Source of the DNA: an uncultured Acidimicrobiales bacterium
Lineage (GTDB): Bacteria > Actinomycetota > Acidimicrobiia > Acidimicrobiales > Hopanoidiivorantaceae
Length of the DNA stretch: 64,000 bases
NCBI GenBank assembly: GCA_958295755.1
Contig: OY282367.1
Location: 330,294-394,293 of the forward strand
Reading direction: 5' to 3'
Position numbers and translations under genes: made by a program. Each line of letters opens with the position of its first letter. The first letter of the stretch is position 1. The notes beneath the pieces are model-generated. The model searched no databases. It saw only the letters and a program-made list of their open reading frames with translations, and was not told where the DNA came from. Shown here in pieces: positions 50,002 to 59,546 of the stretch.

Positions 50002-51222
50002 TCACCCGACTTGGAGGCGGAGGGGGAGCTCTTTTATGGAGTTATTCAAGTTAGAGCGGATGCGACGAGGTTGACCAGTTTGTTCTATTACTGGGAAGGT
50101 GGCTAGGAGCTCTTCAAAGAACACTCGCCCTTCCAGCCGGGCTAGATGGACGCCTAGACAGAAGTGCTGAGCTATGCCGAAAGAGAGGTGAGGGTTGGGG
50201 CTACGGTGAATGTTGAAGCCGTTTGGGTCGTCAAAGACTTCTTCATCGCGATTCGCCGAGGTATAGACCATAGCTAGTTTTTCGCCTGCAGAGATTTTCT
50301 GGCCGGCGATTTCGGCATCTTCGGTAGCAGTGCGGCGGAAATAGTGCAACGGGTTGGCCCAGCGCAAGATTTCTTCCACAGCACCTGGTATGAGCGACGG
50401 GTCAGCGCGCACTTCTTCTAATGTTTCGGGGTGTTGCAGCAGAGCCAAGGTGCCGCCTGCGAGCATGGTGCGGGTTGTGTCATTGCCTGCGGTGACCAGC
50501 TGAACGAAGAAACTTCCGAAGTCAATGTCTGTCATAGTACGGCCGTCTACTTCGGCGGCTAGAACTAGGTCGGTGAGGTCGGGGTCAAAGTCGGCCCCAT
50601 TGGCGCGAGCTTCCCTGCGCTTGGCTGCGTGCTCTATGGCATACATAGCCATCTGCATACTGGAATTGGCAGAAGGCGGTTCCATATAGGTGTCGGGGTT
50701 GATGTCGGGATCTGAGCCGCTGGTTTGCTGTTCGGCCCACATATGTATCTGCGGACGATCTTCTTCGGGGATGCCCATAATCTGTCCCATCACATTGGAA
50801 GGCAGATGGGCGCACACATCGTGCACGAAGTCGACATCGCCCATCTCTTTGGCATCTGCCATGATGGCTTTGGTGATGTCGCGCACTTGCCCTTCCAACT
50901 CGCCGATGACACGCGCCTTGAAGTGAGGCGCGATGTTGCGTCGCCAGGCAATATGGCGAGGCGGGTCCATAGCTAGCAACATGTTGCGCATGTTCTCGAG
51001 CTGATCTTGGGGTAAAGTCTCAACTACCACGCCGCCGGTTTCGGCTGAGAACAACCGTGGCTCTTTAGCCACATGCACCACATCGCTATGGCGCAGGATC
51101 ATCCAATAGCCTTCGTCGCCGGGGATATCTTGCCAGCACACGGGGCTAGTGCGGCGTAGCTCGGCAAAGGCTTCGTGCGGCGGGGCTGGTATGTAGGTGT
51201 CGGGGTTGTAGAGATCAAGCAT
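50002..51222 (-). CDS. Cytochrome P450 (actinobacterial CYP125/142-like)
   Basis: A 406-aa heme monooxygenase. I-helix AGNDTTRTMLAGG (about 235-250), ExxR in EEILRW, and the heme-cysteine motif FGIAQHFCLGVHLARLE near residue 350. The N-terminal DLYNPDTYI...FAELRRTSPVCWQ resembles the actinobacterial P450s that attack steroid side chains (CYP125/142), but substrate assignment from sequence is uncertain. Needs ferredoxin and reductase encoded elsewhere. A 16-bp-type repeat lies upstream of its start. Confidence 0.88.
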   Translation of the reverse strand: MLDLYNPDTYIPAPPHEAFAELRRTSPVCWQDIPGDEGYWMILRHSDVVHVAKEPRLFSAETGGVVVETLPQDQLENMRNMLLAMDPPRHIAWRRNIAPHFKARVIGELEGQVRDITKAIMADAKEMGDVDFVHDVCAHLPSNVMGQIMGIPEEDRPQIHMWAEQQTSGSDPDINPDTYMEPPSANSSMQMAMYAIEHAAKRREARANGADFDPDLTDLVLAAEVDGRTMTDIDFGSFFVQLVTAGNDTTRTMLAGGTLALLQHPETLEEVRADPSLIPGAVEEILRWANPLHYFRRTATEDAEIAGQKISAGEKLAMVYTSANRDEEVFDDPNGFNIHRSPNPHLSFGIAQHFCLGVHLARLEGRVFFEELLATFPVIEQTGQPRRIRSNLNNSIKELPLRLQVG

Positions 51223-51267
51223 GAGACTTAACTTTAGCAGAAGAGATTTAGACAGGCAGGCACGCGG

Positions 51268-51310
51268 TGTCGGTGGAGTGGAGTGTCGGTGTAGTGTCGG
51301 TGGAGTGGAG
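51268..51310 (-). repeat. Tandem repeat upstream of the P450 start
   Basis: GTGTCGGTGGAGTGGA occurs at 51268 and again at 51294, with GTGTCGGTGTA between. Confidence 0.8.
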
Positions 51311-51504
51311 CGAACTAGCCGCTTAGGGTTGCCGTTTGGGGTTGCACAGCCGCTTCATTGTCTGCTAACCTGCTTTGCTTGAAATAATAATTGTCTGAAC
51401 ATCTTGAGTGAGAGCGAAGCCTTACAAGAATTCGCACTTTGCTCCGGTCGTTCTGCTAAGGTTTAGAAACTACAACAGTAAATCTCAACAAGGAGGACAC
51501 ACAA

Positions 51505-53034
51505 ATGAAACTTCACAAGACGGCCAAATCACGCCGCGCCATATTTGCACTTGTTGGCATTGTAGCCATAGCATCGCTAGTGGCAACTGCCTGTGGTAGC
51601 GACCGTGATGATGCTGACACGACGACTTCTGCCCCCACAACTGAAGCCCCTACTACGCCAGCAACCCCTACAACTACGGTAGATAGTGGCACGATAGAAA
51701 CTGGTGGCGGTGAGGAAGAGCCAGCTACGCCGGCAGAGACCACAGCAGCTCCTACCACAACCGCCCCGCCGTTGCCTATGTTCGGTAACAAGCCTTGGCC
51801 GTGCGGCCCCGGTGATGCCTCTGGCGAAACTTGGCAAGGCGTGGATGACGATTCCATCACCATCGGTGTTGGCGATGACCGAGGCTTTCAAGCTTCCCCA
51901 GGTCTCAACGCACACCAGACTGCAGCCGTCATCAACTTCATTGAGAAGTGCAATGAGTTGGGCGGAATCAACGGCCGCCAGATTGAATACATCAACTATG
52001 ATGCCGCCATTGTGCAAGCAGCTACCAGGATGACTGAAGCCTGCGACCAAGTCTTTATGCTCGTGGGTGAAGGCTTCAGTCTCGATCAGTTCGCAGAGCC
52101 GACCAGAGTTGGTTGCGAGCTAGGGGCTGTGCCAGCTTGGACGGTCAGCGTGGACTTCGCACACGGCCCGTGGCAGGTCAATGCTGTTCCCAATCCAGGC
52201 GATCAAACTCCGATGAGTATGGCAGCTCATGGGCGCCAGATTGCTGAAGATCGCGGTTTTGACATAACTCAGTCGGCAGCAATGTTCGGCAACTTCTCAG
52301 CTACACAGGAGACCTGGTACAAGGTTGAAGTAGCTTTCCCAGAATATGGCTACGAATTCGACCAAGCACTTGAATACGACATCAATGGAGAGACCGACTG
52401 GACTCCGTTCATCCAGCAGCTAAAGGACGCTGGTGCTGAAGTTGTGTATTTCACTGGCTCTTGTCCGTTCTTCTATCAGTTCGTGCGTGAGTCAGCAGCC
52501 CTCAACGACTTTGATGCCATGTGGCTGACTGATGCTAACTTCTACGACACTGCTTGCTCAACTGTTAATGAGTCGGGCACATTGGATCAGACTTTCGTCC
52601 GTATGGTCTTTATTCCGTTTGAAGAAGCAGATCAGAACCCAGCCACGCAGCACTTCATAGATGTACTTGATGAAGCAAACAACGACCAGAAGACTCTGCT
52701 CGGCATGCAAGCAGTTTCCAGCTTCTTGCTGTGGGCCACAGGTGCTGCCGCTTGCGGATCAGACCTCACCCGCGACTGCGTGCTAGATGAAATCCGCAAG
52801 ATCACAGAGTGGGACGGACACGGCCTTCATGTAACGACCAATCCCGGCAGTAATGAGGCTCCAACTTGTGGCATGCTTATGGAGCTTACGGGCACGGGCT
52901 ACCAGAGAGCTCTGCCAGAAGAGCCAGGCACATTTGACTGCGATTCGAATTGGAATTTGTCAGTTACGATTCCAGCTGTGACTGACGCTCAGCTAGATGA
53001 GAACCGTATCTCTCAAAAGCATCTAGGCGGCTAA
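51505..53034 (+). CDS. Branched-chain-type ABC substrate-binding lipoprotein
   Basis: A 509-aa periplasmic-binding type I receptor. Signal peptide with lipobox LVATAC (Cys30), Thr/Pro-rich linker, then ITIGVGDDRGFQASPGLNAHQT and GGINGRQIEYINYDAA typical of Leu/Ile/Val-type receptors. A strong AAGGAGG lies about 12 nt before ATG 51505. It heads a transporter operon (fused permease, two ATPases). The ligand is unknown; in actinobacteria this class often takes up amides, urea, or aromatic or lipid-related compounds. Confidence 0.88.
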   Translation: MKLHKTAKSRRAIFALVGIVAIASLVATACGSDRDDADTTTSAPTTEAPTTPATPTTTVDSGTIETGGGEEEPATPAETTAAPTTTAPPLPMFGNKPWPCGPGDASGETWQGVDDDSITIGVGDDRGFQASPGLNAHQTAAVINFIEKCNELGGINGRQIEYINYDAAIVQAATRMTEACDQVFMLVGEGFSLDQFAEPTRVGCELGAVPAWTVSVDFAHGPWQVNAVPNPGDQTPMSMAAHGRQIAEDRGFDITQSAAMFGNFSATQETWYKVEVAFPEYGYEFDQALEYDINGETDWTPFIQQLKDAGAEVVYFTGSCPFFYQFVRESAALNDFDAMWLTDANFYDTACSTVNESGTLDQTFVRMVFIPFEEADQNPATQHFIDVLDEANNDQKTLLGMQAVSSFLLWATGAAACGSDLTRDCVLDEIRKITEWDGHGLHVTTNPGSNEAPTCGMLMELTGTGYQRALPEEPGTFDCDSNWNLSVTIPAVTDAQLDENRISQKHLGG

Positions 53035-53107
53035 GACTTCCAAGGCAAAGGCACTGGCTGAAGCATAGTAGCATCGCTGCTCTGCCGGTCAGTGCCTTAA
53101 CTAGCTC

Positions 53108-55591
53108 ATGGATGAATTTATTGTCAACACGATCATAGGTTTAGCCTTCGGGGCTATCTATGCCATAGCATCCTCTGGGCTTGTGGTGACATACGCCACT
53201 AGCGGCATCTTCAACTTCGCTCACGGGGCGGTGGGGATGTTTGCCGCGTTCTTGTATTGGCAGTTCCGCTGGGGCTGGAACTGGCCAGCACCCATAGCCA
53301 TCATCTTGGTGGTGGTTGTGATCTGCCCAGTATTTGGAATTTTGCTAGAGCGGTTTGTGATACGTGGTTTGCGCAACACCATGGAAATCACAAAAATCGT
53401 TGTTCCCATTGCCCTGCTGCTGTTGCTCACAGGCGGAGCTTCCTGGATCTGGGGCGGAACCGAACCCGAAACTATGCGTCGCTTCTGGGGCAACGCCAGA
53501 ATCAGGATCGGAGACTCTGCTGGTGCCATATTCATCAGCTGGCACCACATCATTGTGATGATCGTTGCTATCGCCTTAGCTGCACTGCTATTTGTGGTGC
53601 TCTATGTAACCCGAATGGGAGTAACCATGCGGGCGGTGGTGGACAACCCCGAGCTAACTCAACTCAACGGCGGTCGCCCCAATCGGGCTTCGGCAATGAG
53701 CTGGGCGATTGGCTCGTCTATGGCAGGGATAGCTGGCGTGCTCATCGCGTCTCTCCAAAATGCAGCCATAAACAGCTTCGCACTTACCCTTCTTGTAGTC
53801 AACGCCTACGCAGCAGCTATTTTTGGCAAGCTTCGTAGCCTCACGCTTACCTTTGTGGGTTCAATTGTGATAGGCCTGGCGGTGAGCTACTGGAACTGGA
53901 TTTCAGATATAGGTCAAAAGTGGAGGTGGCTCTCTGGCTTCAGAGTGAGTATCCCAGTGTTGCTTTTGTTCGCCATGTTGGTGCTGTTGCCGCACGAGCG
54001 ACTGCGGGGGGCTGTGGTGGCAAGGGTGAAAGAGCGGTTCAGAATGCCGACTTTGTCTAAGTCTTTCATTTGGGCGGGTGCCATTGTGGTTTTCTTCTTA
54101 GCAGCGATGCCGGTGATACAGCGTGGACCTGTTTTGTTGCTATCTACTGGATTGGCTTTGGGTGTCATCTCTCTTTCGTTGGTGCTACTCACCGGATACG
54201 CAGGCGAGATCAATCTAGCTCCGCTCACTTTCGCTGGAATCGGCGCAATCGTAGCTCAGCAGTTTGATGTTGGCAATTCGCCAAGGTCTGAGTTTTCCCT
54301 GGTCGGAGTGATCTTTTTGATCCTTGTGGGGGCAACTATCGGATGGGTGATTGGGCTACTCTTCCGAAAAGCCTATGGCAGGAAAGCAGTGACAATCTCA
54401 ACGATTGTTTTCGCAGGCTTGGGTGCAGTCTCGGCGATCTGGTTGGAAGGCGAGTCTTCGGGAGCATATATCCGAGAGAGTATGTCGCTCACAGGCATCT
54501 TGGTGGTGGCTGTGGTCTGTGCTTTAGTAGGCGCAATAGTGGCTCTTCCAGCCCTGCGTTTGCGAGGTTTGTATCTGGGTTTGGCTACTTTTGCTTTTGC
54601 GGTGTTTGTAACCAACATGATTTTCAAACAACGTTCCACATTGAATCTGAACATTCCCTGGGTCGGAGACGGAGAAGACTTCGGCATCAATCTTTTTACT
54701 GGTGGCGGAGTTTTCATTTCACGACCCTCATGGCTCGGCATCGATTTCAATGACAGTAGCAAAGCCTATATGGTGCTCTTGGCGGCGGTTTTCGCCATCA
54801 TCGGTCTCGGGCTTGTTCTGCTGCGAAGAAGTGCTTACGGACGTCAGCTTGCTGCCATGAAAGATAGCCCTGCAGCGTGTGCCACGTTAGGTCTCAACAT
54901 CGTGCGACTGAAGCTCTCGGTGTTTGCGTTGTCATCGGCTATTGCTGGTGTGGGCGGAGTGTTCTATGTGGCAATCGTGAGAACAGCCAATGAAGACAGC
55001 TTTGTTATCTTTGCGAGTTTGCCTATCGTGTTACTGCTAGTTGTGGCTGGCATCGGCTATGTGAGCGGGGCATTCGCAGGGGGCATTTTGACTGGCGTGT
55101 TCTTCGTGATGATGTCGGATGTGTTCGGAAAGCTATCGGCCGATTATTCATCATTTGAGTGGCTCTTCAACGATGTGATTAAAAACTTCTTCTTCTTCGT
55201 GGGGCCCGCGTTTGCGGCACTTACTTTGGCAAGCAATCCCGGCGGTTTCCTAAACGACATGTTTAAGAACTATCGCCCATTAGCCACACGCAAGGGGCTA
55301 CCGTTATTGGCAGCTTGGGGCGTATTTCAAGGGTTGTTCTACTGGTCGCTCAACTTGCAGTGGGTAGGTATGTGGACTTTCATGCTCATCTCTTTGGGAG
55401 TGGCTCTGCTGCTACCCGCTATCGCCCAGGTGCTTGTTCCGTCTCTTTATATAGACGAAGCGACTTTGAAGGCTCGGCGTGAAGCTACTCAGCTTGAACT
55501 AATCGGCATAGACCGCGACTTCACTCGCGAAGACATCATGTCAATTGACGCAGCACTAAAACTGCCAGCCAGCGAAGTTGGGGAAAAATGA
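53108..55591 (+). CDS. Fused branched-chain-type ABC permease (LivH-LivM)
   Basis: 827 aa containing both permease subunits. The first half (residues 1-300) has LivH features (GLAFGAIYAIASSGLVVTYATSGIFNFAHGAVGMFA); the second (about 350-700) has LivM features (TGYAGEINLAPLTFAGIGAIVAQ, LRLRGLYLGLATFAFAVF, RRSAYGRQLAAMKDSPAACATLG, the EAA-type loop). The C-terminus adds further helices and a charged tail. Fusion removes the need to balance two subunits. Overlaps the next gene by 4 bp. Confidence 0.9.
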   Translation: MDEFIVNTIIGLAFGAIYAIASSGLVVTYATSGIFNFAHGAVGMFAAFLYWQFRWGWNWPAPIAIILVVVVICPVFGILLERFVIRGLRNTMEITKIVVPIALLLLLTGGASWIWGGTEPETMRRFWGNARIRIGDSAGAIFISWHHIIVMIVAIALAALLFVVLYVTRMGVTMRAVVDNPELTQLNGGRPNRASAMSWAIGSSMAGIAGVLIASLQNAAINSFALTLLVVNAYAAAIFGKLRSLTLTFVGSIVIGLAVSYWNWISDIGQKWRWLSGFRVSIPVLLLFAMLVLLPHERLRGAVVARVKERFRMPTLSKSFIWAGAIVVFFLAAMPVIQRGPVLLLSTGLALGVISLSLVLLTGYAGEINLAPLTFAGIGAIVAQQFDVGNSPRSEFSLVGVIFLILVGATIGWVIGLLFRKAYGRKAVTISTIVFAGLGAVSAIWLEGESSGAYIRESMSLTGILVVAVVCALVGAIVALPALRLRGLYLGLATFAFAVFVTNMIFKQRSTLNLNIPWVGDGEDFGINLFTGGGVFISRPSWLGIDFNDSSKAYMVLLAAVFAIIGLGLVLLRRSAYGRQLAAMKDSPAACATLGLNIVRLKLSVFALSSAIAGVGGVFYVAIVRTANEDSFVIFASLPIVLLLVVAGIGYVSGAFAGGILTGVFFVMMSDVFGKLSADYSSFEWLFNDVIKNFFFFVGPAFAALTLASNPGGFLNDMFKNYRPLATRKGLPLLAAWGVFQGLFYWSLNLQWVGMWTFMLISLGVALLLPAIAQVLVPSLYIDEATLKARREATQLELIGIDRDFTREDIMSIDAALKLPASEVGEK

Positions 55592-56316
55592 GCATTCTGG
55601 AGATCTCTGATGTTACTGTCGACTTCGGCGGCAACAGGGCGGTAGATAGTGTTTCGTTACCTGTGGAGCAAGGCAGTTTGACAGGTTTGATTGGGCCTAA
55701 CGGGGCAGGCAAGACGACTTTGTTCAATGTTATAAGCGGGCTGCTTTCGCCAACAAGTGGGAAAGTAACCTTGGAAGGTCAAGACATCACCAAACGCAAG
55801 CCGCACCAGCGGGCCAGAATGGGATTAGCTCGCACATTTCAGCGGTTGGAGCTGTTTACTTCGCTGTCGGTGCGTGAGAACATCACGGTAGCAGGTGAGA
55901 TACGCAATCGCTGGAATATGAGCGATCAAGTAGATGCGGCGGCTGAAACCGAGAGAGTTATTGACTTGATCGGGCTGGGTGAAGTAGCCGACGCTGAAGT
56001 GTCTGAAATCCCCACAGGGCAAGCTCGCATCGTAGAGTTAGGTAGAGCTTTGATGACTCAGCCGAAGGTGTTGCTCTTGGATGAGCCAGCATCTGGACAG
56101 ACCGAAGATGAGACAGTCCTCTTCGGAGAGTTGTTGAAGAAGCTTACTGGGGAAGGCACGACTATCTTTTTGGTAGAGCACGATATGGCATTGGTGATGA
56201 GCGTGTGCGAGATGATTCATGTGCTGGATTTCGGAAAAATTATTGCTAGGGGTACGCCAGAAGAAATCCAGATCGACTCGGCCGTGCTGGAAGCTTATTT
56301 GGGTTCGCAAAACTAA
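55588..56316 (+). CDS. livG: Branched-chain-type ABC transporter ATPase (LivG-like)
   Basis: 242 aa with Walker A GPNGAGKTTLFN, Q-loop region LARTFQRLELF, and Walker B VLLLDEPASGQ. The ABC signature is degenerate (IPTGQARIVELGRAL in place of LSxGQ). The H-loop is VEHDMALVMSVCE. Start ATG overlaps the permease stop. Pairs with the next ATPase. Confidence 0.9.
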   Translation: MSILEISDVTVDFGGNRAVDSVSLPVEQGSLTGLIGPNGAGKTTLFNVISGLLSPTSGKVTLEGQDITKRKPHQRARMGLARTFQRLELFTSLSVRENITVAGEIRNRWNMSDQVDAAAETERVIDLIGLGEVADAEVSEIPTGQARIVELGRALMTQPKVLLLDEPASGQTEDETVLFGELLKKLTGEGTTIFLVEHDMALVMSVCEMIHVLDFGKIIARGTPEEIQIDSAVLEAYLGSQN

Positions 56317-56329
56317 GGAACCAGCTGAG

Positions 56330-57118
56330 ATGTCAACCCAAATACTCGCCGACCAAATACTAACCGAGACGTCAGCTCCGGTATCAGCGCAGCCATCAAC
56401 ACAGCCCCCGATGCTGGAGTTCGCAGATGTGCGAACTGCCTACGGCGACATTGAGGTGATACACGGCGTGTCGCTGTCTATCAAGCGAGGTTCTGTATTT
56501 GCTCTGCTGGGGCCAAATGGTGCTGGCAAGAGCACTTTGTTGAAAGTCTGTGCCGGTTTATTGCCACCTACAGGCGGCGAGGTTCGCATTGGTGGAATCA
56601 CCGTCCACAAACCCGGACAGGTTGCTATTGCCGACGAGCTCGCTCGCCGAGGTTTATGTCTCATTCCCGAAGGCAAGGGTATCTTCCCTAATCTCACTGT
56701 GCGCGACAATCTCTGGATGATGACGAATACTGGTAAGTCTCTTTCCCAAATTGAAGAAGTTGCCTATTCGCAGTTTCCGAGGCTGGGCGAGCGGCGCAGA
56801 CAGATGGCTGGTACTCTCTCGGGCGGAGAGCAGCAGATGCTCGCTATGTCACGTGCGCTTTCTACCGATCCGGCTTTGTTGCTGCTAGACGAGCTTTCTA
56901 TGGGGCTTGCCCCGATCATCGTCCAAGATCTCTATGAGATAGTAGGACGGGTTTCTGAACTGGGGGTTTCCATTTTAGTGGTGGAACAATTTGCCCGCAC
57001 GGTGCTGGGCGTGGCTGACGAAGCTGCGATCATGGTGAGCGGCTTGGTTTCACGAGTTGGCGACCCAGCCGAGCTGGAAGAAGAGTTGGAAGCTGTTTAT
57101 CTAGGCGGAGAACATTGA
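56330..57118 (+). CDS. livF: Branched-chain-type ABC transporter ATPase (LivF-like)
   Basis: 262 aa from ATG 56330, chosen because AAGGAA lies 9 nt upstream; a longer frame would overlap livG. A 26-residue N-terminal tail precedes TAYGDIEVIHGVSL; Walker A GPNGAGKSTLLK, signature LSGGEQQMLAM, Walker B LLLLDELSMGLAP. Unlike LivG, the signature is canonical. Final gene of the transporter operon. Confidence 0.92.
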   Translation: MSTQILADQILTETSAPVSAQPSTQPPMLEFADVRTAYGDIEVIHGVSLSIKRGSVFALLGPNGAGKSTLLKVCAGLLPPTGGEVRIGGITVHKPGQVAIADELARRGLCLIPEGKGIFPNLTVRDNLWMMTNTGKSLSQIEEVAYSQFPRLGERRRQMAGTLSGGEQQMLAMSRALSTDPALLLLDELSMGLAPIIVQDLYEIVGRVSELGVSILVVEQFARTVLGVADEAAIMVSGLVSRVGDPAELEEELEAVYLGGEH

Positions 57119-57148
57119 TGGGAGAATATTGATTTCAGAAAATTGATG
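57107..57148 (+). repeat. 14-bp tandem repeat spanning the livF stop
   Basis: GGAGAACATTGATG, GGAGAATATTGATT and a degenerate third unit; the first includes the TGA stop at 57116-57118. Confidence 0.75.
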
Positions 57149-57180
57149 AAAGCATTCACACCATAAAGGAGCACAACAAA

Positions 57181-57546
57181 ATGAACGAGCAAGCAAACGA
57201 GCAAGCCAACGAAGATCGGGCAGAAGAATTCAAAGAGCAAATCGCTGCGATGCGCACCAAAACAAGCAATGCGAGCTCCGAGCAGGTCTTGCTTGTGATC
57301 GGCATCTTGTTGATGCTGGTTGGCATTGGGTTGGGCATAGGTAGTTACTTCTCTGCCACGAACTCTTCCAAGGCACTAGACCAAAATGAGCTAATAATCT
57401 TGGCGATCTCAGGCGTGAGCATTTCGCTTATGGGCGTGGCTGTATTCTTGCGCTACTCCATCGGCCGCTTTCTGCGCTTCTGGCTACTGCGTCAGATCTA
57501 TGAAAATCGCAATGAAGGCAGTGGAGGCAGCGGGGGCAAGGGCTAG
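57181..57546 (+). CDS. Small two-helix membrane protein of unknown function
   Basis: 121 aa: a charged, Glu/Asn-rich N-terminus (NEQANEQANEDRAEEFKEQ), two membrane helices (VLLVIGILLMLVGIGLGIG and LIILAISGVSISLMGVAVFL), and a Gly/Ser-rich C-terminus. AAAGGAG precedes ATG 57181. It may be transcribed with livF, as the gap is short. No family recognised. Confidence 0.6.
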   Translation: MNEQANEQANEDRAEEFKEQIAAMRTKTSNASSEQVLLVIGILLMLVGIGLGIGSYFSATNSSKALDQNELIILAISGVSISLMGVAVFLRYSIGRFLRFWLLRQIYENRNEGSGGSGGKG

Positions 57547-57551
57547 AACCT

Positions 57552-58022
57552 GTGGAAGCTCCCTCTGGTGATACTTGGGTCGGTCTTTCGTCTGAAGCTC
57601 TCTGCACCGAAGCTGCTATGGGTTGGGCCAACCAACCTGAATGCGGGGCAGTCGTGGTGTTTTGCGGTAATGCTCGCGATCATTCCGATGGTCGCCCTGG
57701 AGTCGACATGCTTGAATACGAAGCCTACGAAGAGTATGTGACTCCTCGTCTGGCAGATGTGGCAGCTGAAGCTCGGCGTCGCTGGCCGAGCGTAGTTCGC
57801 TTAGCACTGTTGCACCGCATCGGCAAACTGGAAGTCGGCGATTCGGCTGTGGTGGTTGTGGCATCTGCGCCCCACCGAGATGACGCCTTTGAAGCAGCTC
57901 GTTTCGGCATAGATACCCTCAAAGCTTCAGTGCCGATTTGGAAACGCGAACGTTGGAAGGGCGGAGAAAGCTGGGGTTTAGAAGCCCAGCACATCGCCGA
58001 AATAAAACCAGTCTCTTCCTAG
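57552..58022 (+). CDS. moaE: Molybdopterin synthase catalytic subunit MoaE
   Basis: 156 aa. It transfers sulfur carried by MoaD to precursor Z, making molybdopterin for molybdoenzymes. Family blocks: VVFCGNARDHSDG, LEYEAYEEYVTPRL, LHRIGKLEVGDSAVVVVASAPHRDDAFEA, and the catalytic Lys region VPIWKRERW. Start GTG 57552, 5 bp after the previous gene. moaD is not adjacent. Confidence 0.92.
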   Translation: MEAPSGDTWVGLSSEALCTEAAMGWANQPECGAVVVFCGNARDHSDGRPGVDMLEYEAYEEYVTPRLADVAAEARRRWPSVVRLALLHRIGKLEVGDSAVVVVASAPHRDDAFEAARFGIDTLKASVPIWKRERWKGGESWGLEAQHIAEIKPVSS

Positions 58023-58097
58023 TGCCACAGCCTAGTGCCAACGCCCAGTGCCCCTAGTACCTGAGCCTTGTTTGGGTTAGAGACCAGTGCCACAGCC
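58018..58097 (+). repeat. Tandem repeat spanning the moaE stop and sulfatase start
   Basis: CCTAGTGCCACAG (with the moaE TAG), CCTAGTGCCAACG, CCCAGTGCC and CCTAGTACC, then a further AGTGCCACAGCCT at 58086-58097 that supplies the GTG start of the sulfatase. The moaE stop and the sulfatase start are thus copies of one unit. Confidence 0.75.
58069..58081 (+). repeat. 13-bp repeat flanking the sulfatase gene (left copy)
   Basis: TGTTTGGGTTAGA just before the sulfatase start; the same 13 bp form the Cys-Leu-Gly-stop end of that gene at 59479-59491. Confidence 0.7.
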
Positions 58098-59490
58098 TCC
58101 TAACTTAGTGTTCATCATGTCAGATGATCACGCCTCACATGCCATAAGTGCCTACGGCAGTCGCATCAACCAGACGCCCCATCTGGATCGCATCGCCAAC
58201 GAAGGTATGCGCTTCAACCATTGCTATTGCACCAACTCCATCTGCACGCCCAGCCGAGCCGCAATCCTTTGCGGCACATACAACCACATCAACGGAGTTA
58301 CCACTTTAGATACGCCGATGTCTTCAAGCCTCGTGACATACCCGAAGCTGCTGCGTGCTAGCGGCTACGCCACGGCCATCTTCGGCAAATGGCATCTAGG
58401 CGACAGCCCCGAGCACCATCCCAGTGGTTTTGACGAATGGCAGGTACTGCCCGGTCAAGGCGAATATCACAATCCTATGTTTCTGACGCCCGAAGGGCCT
58501 GTCACCTGTCGAGGCTATGCCACTGATGTGATAACCGACCTCTCCATAGACTGGCTACGAAGCCTGCCCGCCGACCAACCTTTTGCCTTGATGTGTCATC
58601 ACAAAGCTCCGCATCGTCCCTGGGAACCCGATACCGCTCACGCCCACATGTACGAAGACGAACACATTGCCGAACCCGAGACTTTCTGGGACGATTACGC
58701 TACTCGCACAGCCGCCGCCTATGCCGCCCGTTGCCAAATGATGGACCTCACCGAAACCGACCTCAAAGCCCCCGTGCCGCAGGGTCTGTCAGAAGAAGAA
58801 GAAATCTCGTGGAGATATCAGCGTTATATCAAGGATTATCTACGAGTTGTAGCATCAATAGACGACAACACTGGTCGCCTGCTAGATGAGCTTGACACTC
58901 TCGGTGTGGCAGACAACACCATCGTTGTCTATACCTCCGACCAAGGTTTTTTCTTGGGCGAGCATGGCTGGTTTGATAAGCGGTTCATGTACGAAGAGTC
59001 GCTCAATATGCCATTGTTAGTGCGCTGGCCTGGTGTGGTTGAGGCAGGCTCTGTCTGTGAAGAAATCGTTACTAATGTGGATTTCGCCCAGACTTTTTTA
59101 GATGCCGCCGATATAGAAGCTCCACTAGCTATGCAAGGCCGTAGCCTAGTGCCCTTGTTGCAAGGCCAAAGACCGAACGATTGGCCCGAGTCTATGTATT
59201 ACCGCTATTGGATGCACCGCGACCGCGACCACAATGTCTTCTCTCACCTAGGTGTTCGCACTACCACCCACAAACTAATCTGCTTCTACAACGACCCTCT
59301 GAGTCAACCCGGTGCTCAAGGACCTGCCGACCCTCCCGAATGGGAACTATACGACCTAGAAGCCGATCCCTTCGAAATAAATAACCTCTACGGCCACCCC
59401 GACCAAGAAGCCATAACCGCCACTCTCACTACCGAACTCCGCCGTCTAATCCAAGCCACCAACGACACCCCACCACCCTGTTTGGGTTAG
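58087..59490 (+). CDS. Sulfatase (type I, Cys-type formylglycine)
   Basis: 467-aa alkaline-phosphatase-fold sulfatase. N-terminal metal site LVFIMSDDHASHA, the formylglycine consensus CTPSR in NSICTPSRAAILCG, GKWHLG, and the late metal site YTSDQGFFLGEHGWFDK. The Cys must be converted by a formylglycine-generating enzyme, not seen in this window. Cytoplasmic or surface location is unclear because no signal peptide is seen. Substrate: some sulfate ester (possibly polysaccharide-derived). The GTG start lies in a repeat shared with moaE. Confidence 0.88.
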   Translation: MPQPPNLVFIMSDDHASHAISAYGSRINQTPHLDRIANEGMRFNHCYCTNSICTPSRAAILCGTYNHINGVTTLDTPMSSSLVTYPKLLRASGYATAIFGKWHLGDSPEHHPSGFDEWQVLPGQGEYHNPMFLTPEGPVTCRGYATDVITDLSIDWLRSLPADQPFALMCHHKAPHRPWEPDTAHAHMYEDEHIAEPETFWDDYATRTAAAYAARCQMMDLTETDLKAPVPQGLSEEEEISWRYQRYIKDYLRVVASIDDNTGRLLDELDTLGVADNTIVVYTSDQGFFLGEHGWFDKRFMYEESLNMPLLVRWPGVVEAGSVCEEIVTNVDFAQTFLDAADIEAPLAMQGRSLVPLLQGQRPNDWPESMYYRYWMHRDRDHNVFSHLGVRTTTHKLICFYNDPLSQPGAQGPADPPEWELYDLEADPFEINNLYGHPDQEAITATLTTELRRLIQATNDTPPPCLG

Positions 59491-59491
59491 A
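59479..59491 (+). repeat. 13-bp repeat flanking the sulfatase gene (right copy)
   Basis: TGTTTGGGTTAGA, includes the sulfatase TAG. Direct copy of 58069-58081. Confidence 0.7.
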
Positions 59492-59546
59492 TGTGATGTC
59501 AACAGGATTTTGGGGTGAGCAGGTGAGTTAGATAGGGAAAGTTAGA

